In this document: piece by piece, positions 23,652 to 34,435 of the stretch | Position numbering within the stretch: the stretch's first letter is position 1 | How the letters are laid out: every line of letters begins with the position of its first letter | From: Amorphophallus konjac | Lineage: Eukaryota; Streptophyta; Magnoliopsida; Alismatales; Araceae | DNA: 64,000 bases | NCBI GenBank assembly: GCA_022559845.1 | Contig: CM040128.1 | Location: 71,611,247 to 71,675,246, forward strand | Direction of reading: 5' to 3' | Position numbers and translations under genes: made by a program | The notes under the pieces: model-generated | What the model was told of the DNA's origin: nothing | The model's database searches: none | Seen by the model: only the letters and a program-made list of their open reading frames with translations

Positions 23652-24144
23652 CTCAACCCCATCAAACGAGAGAACCCCATTTGTTGCCATGCTGCCTGCG
23701 TCTTCCTTCTCCCTCCTGCGGACTGCCTGCAACGAGAAGAGCACAGGGACTCTTCTTCTTCGTCTTCTGGCCACTGATACGTGAAGGTGCCCTCCTCTGC
23801 ATCCATTTTTCTTCCTCCTGCTTGCGTCGTCTTCTTCCTCTTCTTCCTACTGACTGCAACGTGAAGGGGCGAGCATCTTGCTCTTCTTCATCCTATTGGC
23901 GGACGTGAGACTGGAGAGCCTCCATCATCTTCTTCCTCCAACGATTGCTCTGTTTAAAACAGAGTACCGTAACAACATCGGTTCTTCACTGTTCATCCCT
24001 TCAAATCACTAAAAAGGTATGTTTTCTCTACTCCTTTGACCCAACTAAGATTAAAGCCAGTTAAAACGTATTAATGCATGCATCATTATCATGTCAAATA
24101 TTCCTGGAATCATTATTGGTAGTTCATATTTTTAAAGTGATCCA

Positions 24145-24740
24145 CGTCCACACCCGTGGCCGCTATTTGAAACAGCGCCTCACATAGAGGACGCTATTTG
24201 TTCTTGGATCCTGCCTGTTATTTCGTGTTTTTCGTATTTTGATAATCTGCGCCCACCATGTGGAACGCTAATTGTTATCGGTGCCTGACGGTCAGGACGC
24301 TAAAAAACTGATGATTGATCACAACATGTTTATAAATTAGTTTCCTGTATACTTAAAAGAATCAGCGCCTGTTAAAACAAACGCTATTTCGTATGAGCGC
24401 CCCTTTTGACAGGATGTTAAAACCCTGAAATACATGTTAGTGTTATAGACATGATTAATAATTTCCTGTAAACGGTAACTAATCTACGCCTGCTAGATGG
24501 AACGTTAATTAATATTAATGCCTAAAATCTTGAACGCTATTTTGTTTACGTTTTGATTAATATATCCATGACCTGGAATTGTTTTCCTATAATCTGTAAG
24601 CTGAAATTTTAGAAATTGGGAATCAGTGCCTTCCTGGAAGGACGCTGATTACATAAAACATGCAATAATATTAATTAATGAGCGGATGTCCTAATAGAGG
24701 CTATTTGATATAGCGCCTGCAAGGCAGGACGCTATTTGCT
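24145..24740. repeat. Main block of the A/B LTR hairpin array
   Basis: About ten units of 22-28 bp, each with a left flank like AGCGCC, an inner arm, a short loop, a complementary arm, and a right flank like GGACGCTATTT. Inner arms read include CCTC/GAGG (24174), CCAC/GTGG (24249), CCTGAC/GTCAGG (24284), TGTT/AACA (24364), CCTTCC/GGAAGG (24624) and CCTGC/GCAGG (24711). Further units lie at 23260-23370 and 25080-25240. Confidence 0.8.
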
Positions 24741-25806
24741 TCTGATCGACTGGTTTCCTGAGTTTTCCAACCCCACCGTGGGGCACCGCTTGGCACTCTC
24801 ATCCCATTCCATGGATGAGGTCCATGTTTTGATTCTATCGATTACCCTCAACTCTCCGAGGTGATTGAGCCCTCCGTTGGACATTCCGTTCCTTCGGACT
24901 TGCGATTTCATCTTAGAGACCTCCGTCAGTCTCCGCTAGCATTGGATTCCCTCAAGGCAGCCGAGCAAGTTGTATCCTAAAAACCCTTTACATAGTGTCA
25001 TAGTCATGTCCCTCTGAAGAAACATGACGCCCATCCCTCATGAAATGCCGTTTCTGGCTTTTATGAAAAATTGTCACTTTCTGGTAATCTGTGCCCAGTG
25101 TAGCAGACGCCATTTACAAATAACGACATGTTTGGAGGACGTTATTTACTTTCGTGCCTATTTATCTATTTCCAGAATGAGCGCCCACTGCTATGGACAC
25201 CAATTCTATTCTGCGGCTTCCCTGAAGGATGCCATTTACCCAGTTTTATGAAATGTCTCGGATTTTTGCTAAGTCATCTCTACACGCGGTATCTTCCTTG
25301 AATTCCAAATTCTGTGAATCCACCTTATTATCCTACAATGATCTATTCATTTGAAATTCTTGGCTACTATAAACTATAGTGGATGTCAAATCATACAACC
25401 AATGTCTGCGCATATAGGGCCCAATCTGGTCCTGAGAGGAGCACCCGAAAGTACTTGTGCCCATGGGAGTTAAATGATTATGGTGTGGCATTGCACCGGA
25501 GTGCATGAATATCTTGACTATGACGTTCCACAATCTCTCTCTCGTGCTTGACTTGACTTGCTTGACTTGCGTGGCCCAGAATGGGCAAGTACTTGAATAA
25601 AGAAGTAGCCACTATCTCGTGACATGACTCGATACTACATGCTTGGTCCACTTGAAAATTTTACTTGATACACATGCTATCTTGCTAGCGTTCTTGATAT
25701 TTCACTCTCGTTATTTACTTACATTTTTCTCATGCATGAACTTGCTACAATTGCATAATGTATTAATCACTTAAAGCTAGTCTGGGTCTAAAGATATAAT
25801 TCCTAC

Positions 25807-25820
25807 TGAGCGTTCGCTCA
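25807..25820. promoter_or_regulatory. Conserved TGAGCG/CGCTCA hairpin in the LTR, followed by TTTTCAGG
   Basis: tgagcgttcgctca can form a 6-bp stem. About 25 bp downstream is TTTTTCAGGTA, which resembles a 3' splice site. The same pair of signals is in element C's otherwise different LTRs at 33625-33639 and 42582-42596. Function is unknown; conservation suggests a role in RNA processing or initiation. Confidence 0.5.
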
Positions 25821-26501
25821 TCAAGTGTTTTCCCAATATTTTTCAGGTAACTCGGATTCTGACTCGCAACCAGATGGGGATGATCAAGAGTGATGAGCGT
25901 AGAGCTTTCAAGTGTCATGCTAGATCTTACTTCCTGGACACAGCATGTCTGGGAATCATCTTATTGTCAACAACCTTCGTGCCAAGTCCCACTACGTCGT
26001 GTCTTTTCCTATGATGTCATGGTCATGTCGTCTTATTTAATTGAGTCGTGATGTATGAGGCTTATGTCCTCGGGATGATGGATATTATTTTGATAGTCTT
26101 CCGCTGTTAGTAACGTTTTTAGTATGATGGATTATTGGTATCAGTTTATGGATATTGTCATTTTGGTTTATGGATTGATGGTATTAGATTAATTACTTTA
26201 TTGCGCACTCTATCGTTTTATTGAAATTCTTATTGCTCTGAGTGACATGATTGAATATAAACTCATCACGTCCTCCGGGTTCCTTCTACGCTCGGGGCGT
26301 GATAGTTTTTGTGGTATCAGAGCCTAGGATTTCAAATTCCTAGGTAACCTCAAGTCCAAGGATAGGTCAACTCTTAAACCTGTGAGACTGGGTAGAACCA
26401 AAGGATTAAGTCATAATAGGATATCCTATCTGAAATACGAATATGTCCAACCTTATAAATATCGATATGAACTAATTAAGATTTAAATACCTTGTAGGAT
26501 T

Positions 26502-27416
26502 ATGGCTGCGGAACGCGCACAATGGCGTGAGATGCAACAAACCGTTCAGAACTTTACCCAAGCGCTACAACAGATGGTGCAGGGCGGAGCACATCGTGGA
26601 GCAAGAGATCTCCATAGGAGTTTCAGAAACCTGAACCCTCTGAAGTTCACGGGTTCTTCTAACCCAGATGATGTTGAAAACTGGCTGAAAGAGATTGAAA
26701 GGATATTCCGTGTCATGCAGTGCACGGACGACGAGAAGGTCCTGCTAGCGACGTTCCAACTAGAACGAGATGCTAGGAGCTTGTGGGAATCAGTAGAAGC
26801 TACATTGTTGGAAGAAAATATAACCTGGGCAAATTTTTTTGAACATTTCAACAACAAATACTTCTCCGACCATGTCCAAGGGAAAAAGGCCATGGAATTT
26901 GTAGCTCTTAAGCAAAGAACTTTGACCATGGCCGAGTATGAGGCCCAGTTCTCTAGGTTGGCTAGGTACGCACCTCATTTGGTGGGCAGGGAGAAAATGA
27001 AAGCCTGATGCTTCTTGAATAGGCTTAGGCCCCAGTTCATCACTCAGCTAGCACCAATGGATATCCAAGTATATCCAGAGATTGTCCGACGTGCCCAACT
27101 GCTTGAGGATGCCACGGAACTGTCTGATAAAATCCGTGGTAAGGACAAGAAGGAGAACGCTACTACTTCTAACAACTTTAAGCCTTCTTTTAACAAGAAG
27201 CGGCCCAATAATGGAGGAGAGTCCTCCAAGGATAAGAAGCCCAAGCCGAACAACAAGCCATTCTTCATCACCGTACCTAAAGAAAATTGCAAGTACTGCG
27301 ACAAGCCTGGCCACAAGGTCGATGAATGTTGGAGAAAACTAGGAGCATGCCTCCGTAGTGGGAGTCGGGAACACCGGATCCCTGATTGTCCACTACTGAA
27401 TGAATAGATTGAAGTG
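26502..27416 (+). pseudogene. Gag of Tekay-like copy B
   Basis: The ATG at 26502 opens [12 protein letters not shown]. Gag domain and two zinc knuckles (CKYCDKPGHKVDEC intact; [14 protein letters not shown] has lost its second Cys). Stops: TGA 27006 at a CGA-type site and TAG 27405 at a Gln-type site. The frame continues into pol. Confidence 0.87.
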
Positions 27417-29962
27417 ACTAAGGAAGAAAAGAGCCCGGCAAAGAAGCGAGGATGTCTACAAGCTCTACGGGAGACGGAACCAACTGAAGGTGGACTGGTG
27501 GAAGGTAATTTAACTATTTGTTCTAAGTCTACTCAAGTTCTATTTGATACCGGTGCAACCCATTCTTTTCTTTCAAAGAAGTTTGCTGCTTCATTCTCTA
27601 TGGAACCTGAATGGATTGACTTAGTGATTTCTACCTTGTTAGGGAATGAGTCTGATATCACTTTCCATTACCCAAACTGTAAAGTCAAGGTTAAACGCCA
27701 CAATCTACCTGCCGACCTGATATGTTTAGACCTACAAGGGTATGATGTCATGTGCCGATTGGCTATCCACCCATCGGGCAACTGTAGACAGCCGAAATGG
27801 AAAAGTAATCTTTGTGGATTACCCGGAGTTAACTTACATTACTCCACGGAAGAGATCACCAGTTATCTCAACTCTCTGAGCCAGCAAGCTCATCAACAAG
27901 GGATGCGAGGCATTCCTAGCATTTGTGACTGACACGGAAGCTAATGTGACCAGATTAGAAGACATTCAAGCAGCTCGGGAGTTTCCCGATGTGTTCCCTG
28001 AAGACTTACCTGGTTTGCCACCAGAAAGGGAAGTCTCTTTCACCATAGACCTTATTCCCGGTGCCGGACCTGTATCCAAGGCACCCTATAGAATGTCCCC
28101 CGCATAATTAAAGGAATTAAAGGAGCAGCTGATGGAATTATTGAAGAAGGGTTTCAGCAGACCAAGTACTTCCCCATGGGGAGCACCAGTGCTATTCGTC
28201 AAGAGGAAGGATGAATCGATGAGGCTGTGCATCGATTATCAACAGCTGAACCACCTCACCATCAAGAATAAATACCCACTGCCGAGGATTGATGAACTCT
28301 TCGATTAGATTTCTGGAGCAAAGTATTTCTCAAAAATTGATCTTCGATCGGGTTATCACAAATTGAGGATCAAGGACGAGGATATTCACAAAATTGCATT
28401 CCAAAGCAGGTACGGGCATTATGAATTTACTATTATGCCATTTGGATTAACAAATGCCCCTGCAACTTTTATGCAGCTTATGAATAGCATTTTTAGACAA
28501 CATCTAGATAAATTTATTGTGGTATTTATTGATGACATTCTAATATATTCAAAGTCTAAAGAGGAGCATGAAGTACACTTAAGGATAGTGTTGCAGATAT
28601 TAAGGGATCATCAATTGTATGCTAAATTTATCAAGGGTGAGTACTGGCTAGAAGAAGTGGCTTTCTTAGGCCATATAGTTTCAAAGGATGGAATTTCTGT
28701 GGATCCTGCAAAGGTCGAATCTGTGAAGAGCTGGGAACGACCTACCAATGCAACAGAAATACAAAGTTTCTTGGGTCTTGCTGGTTATTACCGGTGATTT
28801 ATCAAGGACTTCTCAAAGATTGCAGTTCCACTCACCAGGTTGACTCGCAAGGAAATACCATATGAATGGAATGAGGATTGTGAAAGATGTTTTCAAGCTT
28901 TAAAGGACCATTGACCACTGCTCCGGTCTTGGACTTACCTGTTGAGGGAGAGAAGTATGAGGTTTATACCGATGCTTCCGGTAATGGTCTCGGTTGTGTT
29001 TTGATGCAACAAGGAAGAGGTATTGCATACTCTTCTAGACAATTAAAGAAACACGAAGAAAACTATCCAGTGCATGACCTAGAACTAGCTGCGGTAGTGT
29101 TTGCCTTAAAGATGTGGAGACACTATCTCTACGGAGAATCATTTACTGTGTACTCCGATCACAAAAGCCTCAAGTACCTATTTTTTCAGAAGGAACTTAA
29201 TATGAGGCAAAGGCGTTGGCTGGAATACCTCAAGGATTTCGACTTTACTATTCAATATCACCCTGGCAAGGGTAATTCTGTGGCTGATGCCTTAAGTCGG
29301 AAACCAAGAGCGATGCTAGCCAGTTTGATGATTTAGGAATGGAAGTTATTGGAGAGATTTTCAGAACTTGATATAAGCCTAAACAATGAGGAAAGGTGCA
29401 TTACTCTGGCACATATGAGTTTGCATCCGGACCTACTTTCAGAAATCAAGAGACTACAAGAAGAAGACCCCCTGCTTGTTGAGATAAAAGATAAGCTTGG
29501 CGAGAGGCCTGACTTCAAGACAATAGATGATGGCAGACTGTTATTCCATGAGAGGAGATGTGTACCAGACTGTTTTGAGTTAAAGAAGAAGATTCTAGAA
29601 GAAGCTCACCGCTCTCGGTACACTATTCACCCTAGAGCGACTAAGATGTACAAGGACTTAAAAAGAATATTTTGGTGGCCTAATATGAAAAGGGAGGTAG
29701 CGGATTTTGTATCTCGCTGTCTCACGTGCCAGCAAGTAAAGGTTGAACACTAGAAACATGCTGGGAAGTTACATCCTCTCGACATTCCCAAGTGGAAATG
29801 GGAAGATATCGGTATGGATTTCATCATGGGCTTGCCTAAGTCTCAAGGCGGACATGATGGTATCTGGGTTATAATCGACCGCCTAACCAAATCGGCACAC
29901 TATCTACCTATTAAGAGCCGTTGGTCGATTGATGTCCTAGCTGCACTCTACATCAAGTAGAT
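27417..29962 (+). pseudogene. Pol of Tekay-like copy B, left part
   Basis: The protease DTG is in the FDTGATHSF motif near 27545. A 5-base deletion near 27750, relative to A, shifts the frame. RT follows, with [12 protein letters not shown] near 28525; RNase H lies around 28950-29300 after a second frameshift near 28910. The integrase zinc-binding domain is at about 29600-29740. Stops: TAA 28105, TAG 28306, TGA 28795, TAG 29334, TAG 29751, TAG 29958. The reading continues after element C at 43013. Confidence 0.87.
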
Positions 29963-30184
29963 TGTAGCACCCGTGTACAAAAAAAAAATAAAATAATAAA
30001 TAAATAAATAAATAAAGACATTAAATAAATAATATTTTCAAATACTAATAATAACAATAATGTTTATGATAAAATAATAATAATAATAATAACAATTATG
30101 ATTAAGTTTATGATATATTAAACTTATGAAAGAAATAGGAACTCAGGGTTATCAAATGTAAAGGGAATCCACTTAACAAAATGA

Positions 30185-30250
30185 CCTTCTAGTGTAGTGG
30201 TTAAGTGTCTTGCCTTCAACCCAAAAGACTAGGGTTCTATACACCCCATC
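30185..30250 (+). repeat. tRNA-like segment with A-box and B-box similarity in the C LTR
   Basis: tagtgtagtgg resembles a pol III A box, cttgccttcaaccc resembles an anticodon arm, and agggttctatacacc resembles a B box (GGTTCRANNCC). Spacing is about that of a tRNA. It resembles the head of a decayed tRNA-derived SINE rather than a working tRNA, because no full acceptor stem pairs. The second copy is at about 39143-39208 in the 3' LTR. Confidence 0.4.
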
Positions 30251-31015
30251 AACATTCTTTTGCCAAGTCTCAATTTAACCCAATTTAAGGGGGCGACGTG
30301 GCCATCTTAGACACCAAGAAAAAGGGGAAATTCAAAATTTCCCAAGCCACTTATCCTCCATTATCCCCAACACATGTCACTATCTCATATCCCAGATCCT
30401 GAAATTTCAGATCTTGCCCCCTAAGCCTGTCTAGTAGAGGGGATTAAATCTAGGCCTAGCTCTCCCATTGTGTTAGTTAGAGCTTCGAGATACGAGCCTA
30501 GGCTGGGAGGTTCTCTGCTGCGTACTAGGAGGAGAGGAGGTTGCTGGGGAAGCTTCTTCCTTCGCTAATTACCATCCAAACAGGTAGGTGTTCTCAATTT
30601 TAACTAAACTACTAGTTAATTAGTGTCTAAGCAGTGCATCTCCATGCGATTTATTGTTGCATAGCATATGTTAACCTAGTAAATAGCCTGTACCCACTTA
30701 AATCTAAAAAGATTAGTGAAAGGATTAACATATATTAGAAATAATTAGCAGGTATTAGCTATAATTAATATGTGTTAGTAGGTGTTCTCAATTTTAACTA
30801 AACTAGTATCTAATCCATGATGATTAGTCTAGGCACATCTCCATGCGATGAATTCGTGTTTATACAGCATGTGTTAGCCTCGTAGTTAGCATGCAATAGC
30901 TTCAATCTGGAACAATTAGCAAGTATTAGTCTCATATTCTAGATAATTAACATGTATTAGATTTTTTAACTAATCTATTAACAGCACAGCATGTTAAATA
31001 TCAACGCTTCTATAC

Positions 31016-31210
31016 ATGTGTCGACACTTGCAGTATATCGACACAGGTGTTGCACAAGTGTTGCGCAAGTGTTGACACCTACGCAACACTTACGCGACAC
31101 CTACGCAACACCTGGGCAACACTTGCACAAGTGTTGTGCAAGTGTTGACACTTACGCGACACCTACGCGAGGTGTCAACACTTACGCGACACCTACGCGA
31201 CACTTATACC
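31016..31210. repeat. GTGTTGCGCAAG / acacctacgcgac repeat block in the C LTR
   Basis: About 16 units of 10-12 bp. The left half uses gtgttgcgcaa-like words and the right half uses acttacgcgacacc-like words; a dyad centre lies near 31130 (cacttgcacaagtgttgtgcaagtg region). A matching block is at 39978-40172. Confidence 0.75.
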
Positions 31211-31351
31211 AGAGTTTTGACAAACTAAAATTAAACCATGGATTAAAATCTTAAACACTTGATTAACAAGATGATTAAACCAAAACAAGACTTAATTAAC
31301 AATAGACACAGAATTTAAGACATGCTGTTAATTGAAAACCGTAGAAGAAAC

Positions 31352-31782
31352 TCATGTGTCGACACAGGTGTCGACACCGGTGTCGACACATGTGTCGACA
31401 CATGCTGTTAACTTTACCGCTTGCATAACCTTATAAGCCATGTGTCGACACCAGTGTCGACACATGTGCCGACACATGATGTTAACTTAACAGCTTACAT
31501 GTATAAACCATGTGTCGACACAGGTGTCGACACCAGTGTCGACACATGTGTCGACACATGCTGTTAACTTAACGGCTTGCATGTTTGTATAAGCCATGTG
31601 TCGACACAGGTGTCGACACCAGTGTCGACACATGCTATTAACGTAACACCACCCATGTGCATTTAAGCCAGGTGTCGACTCAGGTGTCGACACCGGTGTC
31701 GACACACAAAACATTCTAATGCTAACTGTACAACAGAGACCCAAAATGAACAGTAAGTGTCGACACTAGTGTCGACACATGA
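31352..31782. repeat. GTGTCGACAC palindrome array in the C 5' LTR
   Basis: About 18 copies of GTCGAC within TGTGTCGACACA-type palindromes, grouped in clusters of two to four at 12-bp spacing. Clusters are separated by linkers containing tgctgttaactt and an aacggcttgcatg word. The 3' LTR copy (40313-40750) has the same total but different cluster sizes. Confidence 0.9.
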
Positions 31783-31943
31783 TGTGAACTTAATAAAAAA
31801 CAACATAAAACCCCTTAAATATATATATATATATTCCCATTAATTATATATACAAGCACCTTCATTATATATGTATATAAATTCATATATATTTCCATTA
31901 ATTGTATATACAAAACACCTTCATTATATATTGTTAGACAAGA

Positions 31944-31974
<31 letters not shown>

Positions 31975-34063
31975 ACTAATGTCTACACCTCTATTCTCAC
32001 CAAATATATATAGAGAATGTAATATAATATAAAATAGACTCCTTCATTCTTACAGAGTATATATATATTTGTAGAATGAAATTATATATATATGTATATA
32101 TATATATATATATATTTGTAAAAATCTAATTTTCACCACATTAGTTTATACATACTAAAAATTATCTCTATCATGTTAAAACTAATTCCAGCATGTTAAA
32201 AGTGATTACCAATATGATAGAATTATTTTATACATACTTAGATATAAAAATTATTTTCAACATGTTAAAATCTATTTAAAGCTATTTTGTACATATAAAA
32301 CTTACTTTTCTATTAAATAAAGTAGTAAATTAAGGCATAAAAATTACTTACAACATGATAACATTTCTTCCAGTATGGTAAAAATTATTCCAGCATGTTA
32401 TAATTATTTTTGGCATGTTATAGTTATTTTCAGTGTATTAAAACTATTTTTCAGCATGATAATTCTATTTTTCTATCAAATAATTAGCAAATAAATGTAG
32501 AAAAATAAATTTTAGCATGATAAAATTATGTTATTATCAGAAAATTTCTGTAATCAGCATGGCAACCTTATCTTATCATCCTATCAGTAAGCTAATTAAT
32601 TTTAACATGTTAATAGTTAATTTTAGCATGTTAATAATTAATTTTCAGCATGTAAAAATTAAATCCAGCATGAAAAAAATTTATTTTTATCATCTTACCA
32701 GTAAAGTAACATATGAAACTCATTCTCAACATATTAATATCATTTTTAGCAAGTTAGAACTATATTCAACATAAAAAAACTTATTTTCATAATTAATTTC
32801 TGATTATTTATAATAAATCACCAATTTGGCTAACCCATATATGTATATCGGACAGAAGATATACATACCTATAACCTCCATTATATTGGACAGAATTCTA
32901 TAATCGGATATATATATACATATACATATTGGATAGTGTCAATACCAGCAAGTTAGTCTCAAACTCCTATTGTCATTAGCATGTATCGAACGTTACGGGT
33001 TTTACTCCTAGATCGTCCCTACATAACGATACGCCTTGGACTCTATTCTACAATCCCCCTTATAAACATCCTACTGGGTCAATCTTTGAAATTCCATATT
33101 GGCTATAAATGAGAGTGGATGTCGACAAATATGACCAATGCTGTGCATATAGGGCCCGGTCTGGTCCTGGGAGGAGCACCCGAAGGTACTTGTGCCCATG
33201 GGAGTTTATTGACCACGGTGTTTGGCATTGCACCGGAGTACTTGCTTGCTAGACTTTAGGCATTCCACTCAATCTCGTGATATTACTTGATTGATTGACT
33301 TGAGACCCGTAAAAGGGTAAAAGTGTTTATTTGAATGCATTGATAAATAGCCAATTCCAGTTATACATGCTTGAAACTACTTTGCTTACTATTGCTAGCT
33401 TGATTAACATGTTGCTATTCCAGTTATCACTTCTTAGTTATCACTGGCCTGATATCATTTACTATCATTTACTATTGAAATTGTGAAATCTATATATTTT
33501 CACTTTCTACTCTTGTCGATCTTATGATTCCTTGATATCTATCTGTCTGCATGCATAGTTTACCTACATTAAATAAATGGGTAATTCACTTAAAACATGT
33601 TAGAACTTGAGATGTAAATCCTACTGAGCGATTCGCTCATCTAGTTATTTTCTAACCTTTTCAGGTAGTGCGGATATCAGCCAGAACTCGGAAGGGAATG
33701 AGTCTGAGTGATGAGTGTAGAAATAGAATTATCATGTTGTCTTGTTAATTATGGTGTAGTAATTATGTCATTGGTATCCAATTATGTCAGATGTCAGTTG
33801 TATTAGTCTAATTTATTAGAACTGTAATAAGGGCTTGAAGCCTAGTAGTCGGACTCGAGAAATGTGTGTAATTGTCATTTGGTTAGTGGTAACAATTGTC
33901 ATCTCGAATTATTTGTATAAATTTCAAGTTAAATCTTAGTTATTTGCGCACTCTATTAACTATCAAAATGAAGAATTCCATCGAATAGCTAGCTCGCTTT
34001 GGTTCTATATAAAACTGTCGCGCCACGGGTAAGCTTCCGCGCTCGGGACGTGACAGCTTTTCT

Positions 34064-34076
34064 TGGTATCAGAGCC
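34064..34076 (+). other. Primer-binding site of element C
   Basis: TGGTATCAGAGCC, initiator Met-tRNA type, eight bases after the LTR end at 34055. Confidence 0.93.
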
Positions 34077-34435
34077 TAGGATTAAGAATTTTCCTAGGTA
34101 AAACACGTATTTAGTCTAACTAGAAATGTCTATCTAGGTAAACCCTAGAAAGTTCTAATTAGGAGATAAATCTAGAAATGTCTTCTTAGGCAAACCTAGA
34201 AACTTCTATAAAAAAAAAATTTCTAATTATAGGATAGAAAACTTCTAGGAAAAAAATGTATATATATATATAATCTGGGAAAATATATATATGATATTTT
34301 TGGAAATGTCTAAGGATAGAATTAGTTAGATCTTACCTCGTGAGATGGGTAGAGCCATGGGTTAAGTTATAATAATAAATGTCCCCCTTAACCTTAAAGC
34401 TCAATATCATTTATCTTAAAATTCTTTTGTAGGAA

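Larger units (their letters stand above)
23099..26304 (+). repeat. Central LTR of the A/B Tekay-like array
   Basis: 3,206 bp. It begins TGTAGCACCCC directly after A's polypurine tract and ends GGGGCGTGATA directly before B's leader, so it serves as 3' LTR of A and 5' LTR of B. The final CA is mutated to TA. It contains a TATA box at 23645, about 15 hairpin units at 23260-25240, and a hairpin plus TTTTCAGG module at 25807-25847. Confidence 0.9.
26305..29962 (+). mobile_element. Internal region B of the Tekay-like family, left part
   Basis: Leader and PBS (TGGTATCAGAGCC, 26312-26324), then gag and pol up to the integrase core. Element C is inserted at 29962/29963 with the 5-bp duplication tagat. 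The rest of B continues at 43013. Nucleotide similarity to A is high throughout, and A and B share the TAG at 21508/29334. Confidence 0.9.
29963..34055 (+). repeat. 5' LTR of element C
   Basis: It starts TGTAGCACCCG and ends GGGACGTGACA. Modules in order: A/T runs, a tRNA-like segment (30185-30250), a GTGTTGCGCAA-type repeat (31016-31210), a GTGTCGACAC palindrome array (31352-31782), AT microsatellites (31826-32115), a long A/T-rich block with repeated catgttaaa words (32130-32790), and a 3' segment related to the A/B LTR (33110-33730). Confidence 0.93.

Noticed and set aside
23681..23908. 75-codon ORF in the A/B LTR, also at 50969-51196
   Set aside because: Downstream of the TATA box but Ser/Cys/Leu-rich from a ttcttc-type repeat; no start context, domain or conservation of amino acids beyond LTR identity.
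30185..30250. A genuine tRNA gene
   Set aside because: A- and B-box-like words are present but no acceptor stem or full cloverleaf pairs; kept only as a tRNA-like repeat.
31352..31782. Regularly spaced palindromes resembling a CRISPR array
   Set aside because: Units are only about 12 bp apart with no unique spacers, there are no cas genes, the context is a plant LTR, and the array is duplicated in the other LTR of the same element.
31826..32115. A functional role for the TATATA runs as promoters
   Set aside because: They are simple microsatellites that differ in length between the two LTRs of element C, so no single TATA box can be assigned.
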